Source: Dolichospermum sp. FACHB-1091 (GTDB taxonomy: Bacteria > Cyanobacteriota > Cyanobacteriia > Cyanobacteriales > Nostocaceae). Taken from it: a DNA stretch of 64,000 nucleotides. This document shows positions 19,316-26,977 of this stretch, piece by piece. How positions within the stretch are numbered: the first letter of the stretch is position 1; each line of letters starts with the position of its first letter. The notes beneath the pieces are model-generated. The model did not search any database and was not told where the DNA came from. It saw only the letters and a list, made by a program, of their open reading frames with translations. The translations under genes were made by a program, and so were the position numbers. The stretch lies in the NCBI RefSeq assembly GCF_014697585.1, contig NZ_JACJSB010000007.1:1-64000 (forward strand). Direction: 5' to 3'.

Positions 19316-19558
19316 ATGAAAACACTAGACATAAAAGTAACTATAACAAATGATGGTAAATTATTAGTCAATTCTCCTGTAGATATACCAATGGGAGAAT
19401 ATAATGCTGTTCTTGTATTAGAAGATAGCCCAATTACTCATCATGTTCAAACTTCTGTGAAAAATGCTCAGGCTATTTTTAGAAAATATATTCCTGCTAG
19501 TAGAAAACTGTCTGAAGAATTAATTCAGGAACGAAGAGAGGAAAGTTTAAATGAGTGA
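19316..19558 (+). CDS. Antitoxin of the third PIN module
   Basis: 80 residues. The N-terminus (LDIKVTITNDGKLLVNSPVD) is predicted beta-rich, like an AbrB-type swapped-hairpin antitoxin; residues 50-80 (NAQAIFRKYI ... ERREESLNE) form a helical toxin-binding tail. It overlaps the PIN gene start by 8 bp. ATG follows gagttaact; no strong Shine-Dalgarno. Confidence 0.75.
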   Translation: MKTLDIKVTITNDGKLLVNSPVDIPMGEYNAVLVLEDSPITHHVQTSVKNAQAIFRKYIPASRKLSEELIQERREESLNE

Positions 19559-19934
19559 AGTTGTTGTAGATGCTTCTGCTATTTTAGCTTTACTCAATCA
19601 AGAAACTGGTAGCGAAGAAGTTTTAAGATTTATCGGTAAAGCTGCCATTAGTACGGTGAATTTATCTGAAGTTATAGCAAAATTAGCAGATGCAGGAATC
19701 CCGGAAGAAGATATTAGACAGATTCTTTCTAATCTCAATCTTGAAGTTATTGATTTTAATAAAGAACAAGCATTAAAAGCGGGAATGTTGCGCCCAAATA
19801 CTAAATCAATCGGACTTTCATTTGGTGATAGAGCTTGTTTAGCATTAGCTATTTTTCTCAATCAACCTGTTCTAACAACTGATCGGTTATGGGGTAGTAT
19901 TAATGTGGGAGTTGAAGTTAGAGTAGTGCGTTAG
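19551..19934 (+). CDS. vapC: VapC-type PIN toxin
   Basis: 127 residues. Classic VapC features: VVDASAILALLNQE with the first Asp, STVNLSEVIAKL with Glu, SFGDRACLALAI with Asp and LTTDRLW with the last Asp. All four acidic residues of the RNase site are present, so the toxin appears active. Overlaps its antitoxin by 8 bp. The next small operon begins 23 bp after the stop. Confidence 0.88.
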   Translation: MSEVVVDASAILALLNQETGSEEVLRFIGKAAISTVNLSEVIAKLADAGIPEEDIRQILSNLNLEVIDFNKEQALKAGMLRPNTKSIGLSFGDRACLALAIFLNQPVLTTDRLWGSINVGVEVRVVR

Positions 19935-19956
19935 GCATTAATGAGAGGAAATAATC

Positions 19957-20184
19957 ATGAATACAGCCAAACTTAGCAGTGACGGTACTCATCAAACAGT
20001 AATATTACCACCAGATTTTAAAATGACAGGTACAGAAGTTTATATCAAAAAAATTGGTAATGCCATTATTCTTATTAGTAAAGATAATCCTTGGCAAACT
20101 TTAATTGATAGTTTAAATCAATTTTCTGATGATTTTATGATGACTAGAGATCAACTTCCTATTGATAAAAGAGAGGAGTTTTAA
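19957..20184 (+). CDS. vapB: AbrB/VapB-type antitoxin, partner truncated
   Basis: 75 residues. MNTAKLSSDGTHQTVILPPD starts the AbrB/SpoVT-type beta-hairpin (NTAKLxxxGxxQxVxLP), followed by a helical tail DNPWQTLIDSLNQFSDDF. Ends TAA, with the vapC ATG starting at the next base. The preceding Shine-Dalgarno is gagagga. It looks intact although its toxin gene is broken after 38 codons. Confidence 0.82.
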   Translation: MNTAKLSSDGTHQTVILPPDFKMTGTEVYIKKIGNAIILISKDNPWQTLIDSLNQFSDDFMMTRDQLPIDKREEF

Positions 20185-20301
20185 ATGCAATATCTTCTCG
20201 ATACCAACATCTGTATTTATCTGATTAAGCAAAAGCCAGAAAAAGTTATAGCGCGATTTCAAACTTTGTCAATTTCTGATATTGGCATTTCTTCCATCTG
20301 A
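20185..20301 (+). pseudogene. vapC: vapC remnant (first 38 codons)
   Basis: MQYLLDTNICIYLIKQKPEK opens exactly like a full VapC of about 135 residues, with Asp6 of the PIN site, but a TGA comes at codon 39. The stop lies in ctgatagcgtatcagaca (20297-20314), which looks like the two outer ends of the 17-22 kb MITE fused together. The rest of vapC is not found downstream. Confidence 0.8.
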
Positions 20302-20377
20302 TAGCGTATCAGACAATTTTTAGCTACAATTAAAGCATTAGAAGTGATTCAGAAAGTAAGCTATTATCCCCATGTGC

Positions 20378-20780
20378 TTATAAAAACAAAGAATATGATA
20401 CATGAAAAAAATCTCCCAATGCTTTGGCTTGATTTTTGCTAATACTTCTTTTACCATTTATTACTTCTGAAGTAATACCTTTTGAGCCAAAAATCTCGAC
20501 AATATCCTTTTGTTTGAGTTGTCTTACTGACATTAACTCATGTAATATATCTAGGGGAGTTACAGCTTTCATTTGATAGACTTTATTTTCATATTGCTCA
20601 ATTAGTGTTACTAGCAACTGTAAAACTTCAGCTTGTTCATCTGTCAAATTTTCCCCTAAATCCATAAATTTATCTACTTCATTTAGTAGACGCTTATGCT
20701 CTATTTCTGTGTCAATTATACGTGGCACAGTTTCAGACAGTAGCTTAATGTATTCTTCCTTGTTTAGTGTAGTTGTCATA
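20378..20780 (-). CDS. higA: HigA-type HTH antitoxin
   Basis: About 133 residues from ATG 20780; a TTG two codons upstream is less likely. The N-terminal helical region (EEYIKLLSETVPRIIDTE) precedes an XRE-like HTH: LMSVRQLKQKDIVEIFGSKG (about 93-112) then TSEVINGKRSISKNQAKAL. This is the two-part layout of HigA antitoxins that pair with HigB upstream. It lies 127 bp downstream of higB in the same direction. Predicted to bind HigB and repress the operon. Confidence 0.82.
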
Positions 20781-20907
20781 TACAACCCCCTTTAGGGTAT
20801 AATGTTTTCACTAGGAACATAGTAAAGCCATTTCCTAGATGTTTATGAGCTTCTGAGTAGTGTAATTAGACTATTGAGAAGCGAAATCCTCTAATTATAA
20901 TTATTCC

Positions 20908-21195
20908 TTATTTTTTCCACTTATCTTCATTATATTCACTGTGAGTTAATACATTCTCAATCTTAATGGTCTTCACTTTATAGGTAATTTTAGTAATTAA
21001 CCGAAACTTATTTCCTCCTATATTAAAGACTGTGTAGCCTTGTACAAAATCTGCGTGTGGATAAACTTCTCTTACATCTATAATGTGTTTCCATTCTTCC
21101 TTTTGAGCAGTTTGGAGCCAAACATTAAGACTAATTTCAGCATCTGGATGAATCTTACTAAATTCAGTTAGGTTTTCGATACCAATTACTTTCAT
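20908..21195 (-). CDS. higB: HigB family toxin (mRNA interferase)
   Basis: 95 residues with the HigB_toxin pattern: LTEFSKIHPDAEISLNVWL, then the KHIIDVREVYPHADFVQGY segment, and NIGGNKFRLITKITYKVKTI in the RelE-fold sheet, ending in a basic tail (EDKWKK). Predicted ribosome-dependent mRNA endonuclease. It precedes higA, the normal toxin-first order. No damage seen. Confidence 0.85.
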   Translation of the reverse strand: MKVIGIENLTEFSKIHPDAEISLNVWLQTAQKEEWKHIIDVREVYPHADFVQGYTVFNIGGNKFRLITKITYKVKTIKIENVLTHSEYNEDKWKK

Positions 21196-21391
21196 AATAT
21201 ATTATTATTAAGTTCGATTTTTTTACTTTAAACATATCCATTGCCTTGCGTCCTTGGTTTGTGTAACTATATGTTCTCATAAAGAGAACCAAATGTCAAG
21301 CCTCTGTACAGGAATTTTTGGAAATTCATTTCAAATTAGGTGAGGTGTTGAATTTAGCAGCGCGTAATCGTTACGCTAATGTATAATTAAC

Positions 21392-21572
21392 TGTCTGATA
21401 GCGAAGCGTGGCGTTAGCCATATCAGGATAACCAGGATGAAAGGATTAACACCGATTATATTTGATATTGATATTCACAGAATATTAAAATTATTGCAAC
21501 TTTGTGAAAATGTAGATAAATATAAAAAAACATCCTGTACATCCTCAAATCTTCGACATCCTGATTCAGACA
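21392..21572. repeat. MITE copy 4
   Basis: 181 bp; left end with the long arm tgtctgatagcgaagcg..., right end short (catcctgattcagaca). It lies 54 bp before the yefM-like gene. A small gcgtaatcgttacgc palindrome precedes it at 21362-21376, where the other copies have a REP. Confidence 0.82.
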
Positions 21573-21626
21573 AAAAATCAAATTCTATGCTATTATTCAT
21601 TATAATGTCATCTCAAAAATAAGATT

Positions 21627-21863
21627 ATGATTTCAATTAATCAAGCACAGCAGCAACTACAGGATTTAATTGATTCAGTCAATCAATCTCATGAACCTAT
21701 TATTATTGCAGGAGAAAATAGCAATGCGGTTTTATTATCTGAAAGTGACTGGAAATCTATCCAAGAAACACTATATTTACTTTCTATTCCAGGAATGAGG
21801 GAATCAATTAAAGAAGGATTAGCAACACCAATAGAAGAATGTGCTGGGGAATTAGAGTGGTAA
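21627..21863 (+). CDS. yefM: Phd/YefM family antitoxin
   Basis: 78 residues. Opening MISINQAQQQLQDLIDSVNQ, then EPIIIAGENSNAVLLSESDWKSIQETLYL is the Phd/YefM DNA-binding fold, with a helical tail (GMRESIKEGLATPIEEC) that wraps the toxin. Intact, though the toxin gene after it is broken at both ends. Confidence 0.88.
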   Translation: MISINQAQQQLQDLIDSVNQSHEPIIIAGENSNAVLLSESDWKSIQETLYLLSIPGMRESIKEGLATPIEECAGELEW

Positions 21864-22054
21864 ATTAGAAATTAGTTTATACTAAACAAGCTCAGAAAGA
21901 TGCTAAAAAATTAGCTGCAAGTAATTTAAAAGATAAAGTGCAAAGTTTACTTGATATTATTCAGGTCAATCCGTTTCAAAATCCTCCACTTTATGAAAAG
22001 TTAGCAGGAGATTTAGAAGGTACATATTCACGACGGATTAATATTCAACATCGT
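21864..22054 (+). pseudogene. yoeB: YoeB/Txe toxin remnant
   Basis: Translation in frame gives KLVYTKQAQKDAKKLAASNL, then a central stretch with NPFQNPPLYEKLAGDLEGTY and SRRINIQHR, the body of a YoeB toxin. No start is available: the likely GTG upstream meets TAG after three codons. After INIQHR the reading leaves the family, so the last third (usually LVYQV ... RMWTHYE) is missing. The end overlaps the 3' end of recJ on the other strand, which places the deletion junction there. Confidence 0.8.
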
Positions 22055-24352
22055 GGCAATAATCATAGATATAGGAACATGAAAAAAATAATCCCGTTGA
22101 AATTGTTCTTCTCTGACTGCGGCTAAAAATTGCTTAATGACATTATCAGCAGGATTTTGATGATATGTAGAATCCCAGATTATTTCTAAATAATCATCTT
22201 GAGGTTGGACGATAAACCCTAAATATTTTAAAGCTTCAAATCCTAAGTATAGACTGTGGTTACTAATATCGAGTTTTTCTAAAAGTTGACTGGGGGTAAA
22301 GGGTTTATTTGTGCGACTGAGATATTTAGCAATTCCTACTAAAGTTAACCAAATATCGCTGGGGTTTCGGTTCTGAGGTTTTTCCCAAGCAATAACTAGT
22401 TGTTGTTGATAATCAAGAGATTTTTTTAACCATAAGCGTAAATTATCCCAATTAGTAGGACAATCTTTCATAATCAATAATGATTTCTCAGCTTTGATTT
22501 CTTGTAAATTTTCTAGATTTCTCGCGTCTAAAATTAGAGGAAGATTATGATTTTTTAGTTCATCTTCAACATGAGAACGAACAGCAATTAATCTAATTTC
22601 ATGGCGGTTCTTAAAGCTATTAAAATCAATTTCTGCAATACAATCACATCTACCAATAGGTAATTCTTCTTTATAATGTCCCCACCAAATACCTGGAAAA
22701 GCATTATTAGTAGAATCATCTCGAATATTAAAATCTGTTTTAATATATTGTACTTTCTTTCCTTGCAAATCCTGTTGATTTTTATGCCAAGAATTTTCAA
22801 ACCAACAATTTTTAATTAATAATTTTGGAATAGGATTTCCCATACCACAGGGTTCTAAAAGTTTCAGTTCTAAAAATAAATCTTTACCTAAATCTGCAAC
22901 TGTCACTACTAAATCAGCTTCTACCGTTGCAGTTAGATTAATTCCTCCCAAAGATTGCCTTAATTTCTGATTAATTGCGGCGGTAAATAAAGGGATATTT
23001 TCTACTAATAAACTCAAACCTGCTGCGAAAGGATGTCCACCAAAACGATGTAGTAAATGGGCTTGTTCTTGAACTAATTGATATAAATCAATGTTATTCA
23101 CAGAACGTGCCGAACCTCGCGCTATAAATTGGCTAGAATCTGCCTCTTTTTCCTTTCCTTCTGTGCTTAACAAAATCGTTGGCCGACCCGTTTCCTGGGC
23201 TATTTGTCCAGCAACCAGACCTAAAACACCAGGAGACCATTGAGAATCTTCTAAAACAATAACACTAGTAGTTGATAAGTCTAACTGTGCGAGTTTTTTA
23301 GTAACTTGTGCTTGGACATCTTTTTGTAAAGACTTGCGACGAGAATTAGCTAATTCCGTTTCTTCCGCGAGTTTTTGACAACGTTCAATATCTCTACTCG
23401 TCAATAATTCCACACAAAAACTAGCGTCACCATGAATGCGACTAATAGCATTAATTCGCGGTCCCAAACCAAAGGAAATATCTGTAGGGCGATCGCCATT
23501 TTTCTGGCATAATTCTAGTAATTTACCCACTCCTGGTCTTCTTCTAGCTGTTGGTGATTTTTGATAATCTGTATGTAATTGTTTAATTCCCAATTGTGCT
23601 AAATAACGACAATCTCCACTTAATTGCACCAAATCTGCAATTAATCCTATTGCTACTAAATCTAATAAATCAGTTAAGGGATTTTCGGCAATATCTGGTA
23701 AACTTGCATATAAAGCCTCCACCAATTTATAAGCAACCGCGACACCAGAAAGATGAAACAAAGGATGTTCCTGTGGTAAATAACGAGGATTAATAATTGC
23801 GACGACTGGAGGGCGTTCTGAAGGTAATGTATGATGGTCCGTAATAATAACATCTATCCCTAAACTTTGAGCATAAATGATTTCTGAAATATTCGTACTT
23901 CCCGTATCACAAGTAACAATTAACTTACAACCTGCCTTCGCTAAAAGATCAATTCCCGACTTATTTAAACCATGAGATTCTGTTAACCGATTAGGAATAT
24001 AATAACTTAATTGACGATGTTGTAGGAAAAATTCACCCAAACCATCCCATAATACCGCAGTTGAAGTAATTCCGTCCGCATCAAAATCTCCCCAAATAGC
24101 AATTTTTTCTCCTTTTTTTCCCGCAGTTATTAACCGTTGCACAGCCAAATTCATTTCCTGTCCAAATTCCTGAAAATCAGCACTTTGATAAACTTGATAA
24201 TTAATAAAAGCCGCCAATTTTTCCTCATATTTGATTTCCCGTTCCCAAAATAATTGTGCAGCAAAATTACCATTTATTCCCGGTGCGTAGCGTTTCACCA
24301 ATTCAATAAACCAACCAGGGGGTTTTTCCGTTGTTTTTAAAATCCATTCCAT
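22028..24352 (-). CDS. recJ: Single-stranded-DNA exonuclease RecJ
   Basis: 774 residues from ATG 24352 (MEWILKTTEKPPGWFIELV), chosen because cyanobacterial RecJ starts this way; an ORF extension of 25 codons upstream overlaps the previous gene and looks non-native. DHH phosphoesterase motifs: DFDADGITSTAV, TCDTGSTN, ITDHHTLPSE; DHHA1: SARSVNNIDLYQLV and RFGGHPFAAGLSL. It degrades single-stranded DNA 5' to 3' in recombination and mismatch repair. The last residues (SMIIATMLNINPS) are encoded antisense to the yoeB remnant, so the native C-terminus may have been replaced. Confidence 0.93.
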   Translation of the reverse strand: MEWILKTTEKPPGWFIELVKRYAPGINGNFAAQLFWEREIKYEEKLAAFINYQVYQSADFQEFGQEMNLAVQRLITAGKKGEKIAIWGDFDADGITSTAVLWDGLGEFFLQHRQLSYYIPNRLTESHGLNKSGIDLLAKAGCKLIVTCDTGSTNISEIIYAQSLGIDVIITDHHTLPSERPPVVAIINPRYLPQEHPLFHLSGVAVAYKLVEALYASLPDIAENPLTDLLDLVAIGLIADLVQLSGDCRYLAQLGIKQLHTDYQKSPTARRRPGVGKLLELCQKNGDRPTDISFGLGPRINAISRIHGDASFCVELLTSRDIERCQKLAEETELANSRRKSLQKDVQAQVTKKLAQLDLSTTSVIVLEDSQWSPGVLGLVAGQIAQETGRPTILLSTEGKEKEADSSQFIARGSARSVNNIDLYQLVQEQAHLLHRFGGHPFAAGLSLLVENIPLFTAAINQKLRQSLGGINLTATVEADLVVTVADLGKDLFLELKLLEPCGMGNPIPKLLIKNCWFENSWHKNQQDLQGKKVQYIKTDFNIRDDSTNNAFPGIWWGHYKEELPIGRCDCIAEIDFNSFKNRHEIRLIAVRSHVEDELKNHNLPLILDARNLENLQEIKAEKSLLIMKDCPTNWDNLRLWLKKSLDYQQQLVIAWEKPQNRNPSDIWLTLVGIAKYLSRTNKPFTPSQLLEKLDISNHSLYLGFEALKYLGFIVQPQDDYLEIIWDSTYHQNPADNVIKQFLAAVREEQFQRDYFFHVPISMIIATMLNINPS

Positions 24353-24407
24353 TGAATTAATATTAATTAGGTTTTCGCGCCAAGAGGAATGAAGTACAAC
24401 TTTAAGT

Positions 24408-25214
24408 TTAAAGTGATACTTCTGCAATATTTTCTAAGTTAGGGAACTGCTGGTTAATATTCATAGTTATTTCCTTGTTTTTTTGACGGTGACACCGCAC
24501 AGCATATTGACAAGATTCACAGGTTTGATCAGATTCTTTAATTTGTGGTAATGGTGTATTATATTCATAATCTTTGACCCATTTTATCAGGTTGTTTAAT
24601 AATTGATTCAATTCCTGTGCTGTTTTTTGATGTTGTTGTTCATTATAAGTAAATTTAATATTTTGAATTTGCCCTTTTGACTGTACAAACCAGTAAGTCA
24701 TGGAAATATTTTCTAATAAATATTTGCTAGTTTCTCCTAATACATACATATACAGTTTCGTTTGCCAATTTTGAGCTAATATTTCTCGTTTTGGTGGTTG
24801 GGGATAGGTTTTCCAGTCGATAATTTGGGCTTGATTTTGATCAGTAATTAATAAATCATAAATAACTGTGAGGAGATAATCTCCAATTTGCAAAGTTCGA
24901 TAATGTTCACTTTCTCGAAAGGTTTGATTATTAGTATTAGGTGTAAATATTTCCGGGGCAATTTTGGTAAAATTAGTCATCCAATTTTGCAATTGAGAAT
25001 CTGCTTGTAGTAAGTTATTAATGGGTAAACCCATTTCTCGCTGCTGCATGAGTAAATGAAAGCGACTACCTAGAATTTGATATTCTTCGTGTTTGGGATC
25101 TATGGGTGTGTTAAGTTGTTCCAAATAGCTATATTGGAATTTACGAGGACAAACTGTGAGTAAATTTAAATGTCCTTGAGAAAGACGGAATATTTGGTTA
25201 GAAATTGGTAGCAT
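24408..25214 (-). CDS. RecB/AddB-like PD-(D/E)XK nuclease with probable Fe-S cluster
   Basis: 268 residues. An isolated RecB-family nuclease domain: opening SQGHLNLLTVCPRKFQYSYL with C22, a His in GSRFHLLMQQRE, the AQIIDWKTYPQPP catalytic Asp/Lys motif, and a C-terminal trio C232-E-S-C235 ... C241. The four cysteines match the 4Fe-4S clasp of AddB and Cas4 nucleases. There is no helicase part. It lies directly upstream of recJ in the same direction, 55 bp from the chosen recJ start, suggesting a repair operon. No cas genes are nearby. Confidence 0.82.
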   Translation of the reverse strand: MLPISNQIFRLSQGHLNLLTVCPRKFQYSYLEQLNTPIDPKHEEYQILGSRFHLLMQQREMGLPINNLLQADSQLQNWMTNFTKIAPEIFTPNTNNQTFRESEHYRTLQIGDYLLTVIYDLLITDQNQAQIIDWKTYPQPPKREILAQNWQTKLYMYVLGETSKYLLENISMTYWFVQSKGQIQNIKFTYNEQQHQKTAQELNQLLNNLIKWVKDYEYNTPLPQIKESDQTCESCQYAVRCHRQKNKEITMNINQQFPNLENIAEVSL

Positions 25215-25487
25215 AATTCTATTTTATCTCAGGACTTACGCAAGAACTCTCTAAAACGATCTTTTCTATCCCTACGGGACGCTACGCGAAGGTCTCCTAC
25301 TTGAGGGGAACAACTTCGCTGAACGTTCCTTCGTGGTTCATTTCTTTAGTTTCCGGTTGAAGTTGAATCTTCATGATTTTTTACAATCTTCCCCCTGATT
25401 ACCCAATTACCAAGTACAAAATAAAAGGTAAAAGGGTGAAGTGTGCATTCCTCATTCATCCTCTTACCTTTTTCATATACCTGATGC
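25215..25487. repeat. Intergenic repeats: AGGACTTACGCA end and small dispersed repeat
   Basis: caggacttacgcaag (25233 on) matches one end of the 13590 MITE family. cctacgggacgctacgcg with aaggtctcctac (about 25269-25299) is a small palindromic dispersed repeat of a kind common in Nostocales. No gene seen. Confidence 0.55.
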
Positions 25488-25691
25488 TTATTTCATATTA
25501 GCTCGCGCATCCCTAACTGCGGCAATAAAAAAGAATCCAGTGAGAGGAATGCTTAAAGCTAAGATAATAGCAGTGGTTTGGAAACCAAAATCTGGTTCTC
25601 CATAACTCAGTTCAAAAACCGAACCCACAGCCGCAATGGCTGCTACACAAGCACCACCTAAAAATAAACCGCTTTTTGGAGTTAAATACAC
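25488..25691 (-). CDS. Small two-helix membrane protein, conserved type
   Basis: 67 residues: MYLTPKSGLFLGGACVAAIA leads into a first membrane helix (about 8-26), then ELSYGEPDFGFQ and a second helix (about 38-60), ending VRDARANMK. It starts 12 bp after the def stop in the same direction, so probably co-transcribed with def. The clean two-helix layout suggests a real thylakoid or plasma membrane protein. I do not recognise a function. Confidence 0.65.
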   Translation of the reverse strand: MYLTPKSGLFLGGACVAAIAAVGSVFELSYGEPDFGFQTTAIILALSIPLTGFFFIAAVRDARANMK

Positions 25692-25703
25692 TACTAGACC
25701 ACC

Positions 25704-26267
25704 CTATGCTACTGGTTTGACTGCTTGATATGAAAAGCCATTTTTAGATAACTCCTGGGCTAAAGTCAAGGAATTTTCTACACGATCTACAAATACCACG
25801 CCATTGAGGTGATCTAATTCATGTAAAATACAACGACCAAGTAAATCATCAGCCTTTAATGTTTGCGGACGGCCATACTCGTCTTTATACGCTATTGTCA
25901 CCTCTTCTGGACGTTTTACATCTAAAAAGACGTTGGGAATACTCAAACACCCTTCCTGAGCCACACAGAGCTTACTACTCACCTGTTTAATGGTAGGGTT
26001 AATTAATACTAATGGCGCATGGGTTGGGTCATCGGGTTTACAATCAATAACAATTAGCTGTTTATTAATACCAACTTGAGGTGCAGCCAAACCAATACCA
26101 TCTGAGCTATACATAGTTTGCAGCATTTCGCGCACTAGTTGGCGGAGTTCATCATCTATTTTAGTCACACGCTTTGCTGGTTGACGCAAAACCCGATCAC
26201 CTAAGTAGTGCATTTGCAAAGGTGGATTTTTTAACTTTTTCTTCTCGACAGCAATATCAGAGGGCAT
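25704..26267 (-). CDS. def: Peptide deformylase
   Basis: 187 residues. It removes the formyl group from nascent proteins. All three motifs are intact: GIGLAAPQVG (motif 1), EGCLSIP (motif 2, metal-binding Cys) and HELDHLNG (motif 3, HExxH). The N-terminal extension (MPSDIAVEKKKLKNPPLQMH) is modest. Followed at 12 bp by the small membrane protein gene. Confidence 0.96.
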   Translation of the reverse strand: MPSDIAVEKKKLKNPPLQMHYLGDRVLRQPAKRVTKIDDELRQLVREMLQTMYSSDGIGLAAPQVGINKQLIVIDCKPDDPTHAPLVLINPTIKQVSSKLCVAQEGCLSIPNVFLDVKRPEEVTIAYKDEYGRPQTLKADDLLGRCILHELDHLNGVVFVDRVENSLTLAQELSKNGFSYQAVKPVA

Positions 26268-26310
26268 GGTTCTTGATGGCTTTATAATGAATAATCTAGT
26301 TTGATTCTAA

Positions 26311-26365
26311 TTGGTAATTGGTAATGGGTAATTGGTAATGGGTAATGGGTAATGGGTAATTGGTG
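26311..26365. repeat. STRR heptamer array (GGTAATG / GGTAATT)
   Basis: About eight consecutive heptamers with G/T variation at the last base. This matches the short tandemly repeated repetitive sequences known from heterocystous cyanobacteria. Confidence 0.85.
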
Positions 26366-26468
26366 AGTAATTTTCTGTTTTAATCCTGTAAATCCTTTAA
26401 TCCCCGACATCCTGATCTGGCTACACCATCAGACATTTTCCTTAACTAGCAACTTAACACTGGTTTAG

Positions 26469-26913
26469 TAAGTAGGTGAACGGAAAAAAACCAACATAAG
26501 TAACGAAAAGTAAAGTTGCCCAAAACCTCTTCCCTGTTAAGAGTTCCCTGTTAAGAGTTCCCTGTTCCCAGTTAAGAGTTCCCTGTTAAGAGTTCCCTGT
26601 TAAGAGTTCCCTGTTAAGAGTTCCCTGTTAAGAGTTCCCTGTTCCCTGTTAAGAGTTCCCTGTTAAGAGTTCCCTGTTCCCTGTTAAGAGTTCCCTGTTA
26701 AGAGTTCCCTGTTCCCTGTTAAGAGTTCCCTGTTAAGAGTTCCCTGTTAAGAGTTCCCTGTTCCCTGTTAAGAGTTCCCTGTTAAGAGTTCCCTGTTCCC
26801 TGTTAAGAGTTCCCTGTCCCCTGTTCCCTGTCCCCTGTTAAGAGTTCCCAGTTAAGAGTTCCCTGTTAAGAGTTCCCTTGTCATAACGACAATTTTTAAC
26901 GCCAACCTACTTA
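26469..26913. repeat. STRR-carrying inverted-repeat element, copy 1
   Basis: 445 bp. Ends taagtaggtgaacgg and (inverse) ccaacctactta form short imperfect terminal repeats. Constant left part ...aagtaaagttgcccaaaacct and right part ttgtcataacgacaattttt flank an array (about 26531-26878) of the heptamers gttaaga and gttccct in changing order. The same flanks with much shorter arrays occur at 37283 and 49945. Confidence 0.88.
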
Positions 26914-26977
26914 GTTATATGTCCGTTGTCAGTTTTTGAACAGGAATTTTTACTAATTACCAAGACTAAACCTCAAG

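Larger units (their letters stand above)
26268..26977. repeat. 710-bp intergenic region made almost wholly of repeats
   Basis: Contains a ggtaatg/ggtaatt heptamer array (26311-26365), a partial 17-22 kb type MITE end (aatcctttaatccccgacat at 26391 on, then cctgatctggct ... catcagaca), and the large STRR element at 26469-26913. No gene. Confidence 0.85.

Noticed and set aside
21437-21622. Plus-strand ORF in MITE copy 4
   Set aside because: It covers repeat DNA and has no ribosome site or family.
24408-25214. Possible cas4
   Set aside because: Fe-S RecB-like fold fits Cas4 too, but no CRISPR array or other cas genes are in the window and the neighbour is recJ.
26531-26878. Array of regularly spaced repeats resembling a CRISPR
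   Set aside because: Units are 7 bp with no unique spacers; it is an STRR heptamer array, and no cas genes are near.
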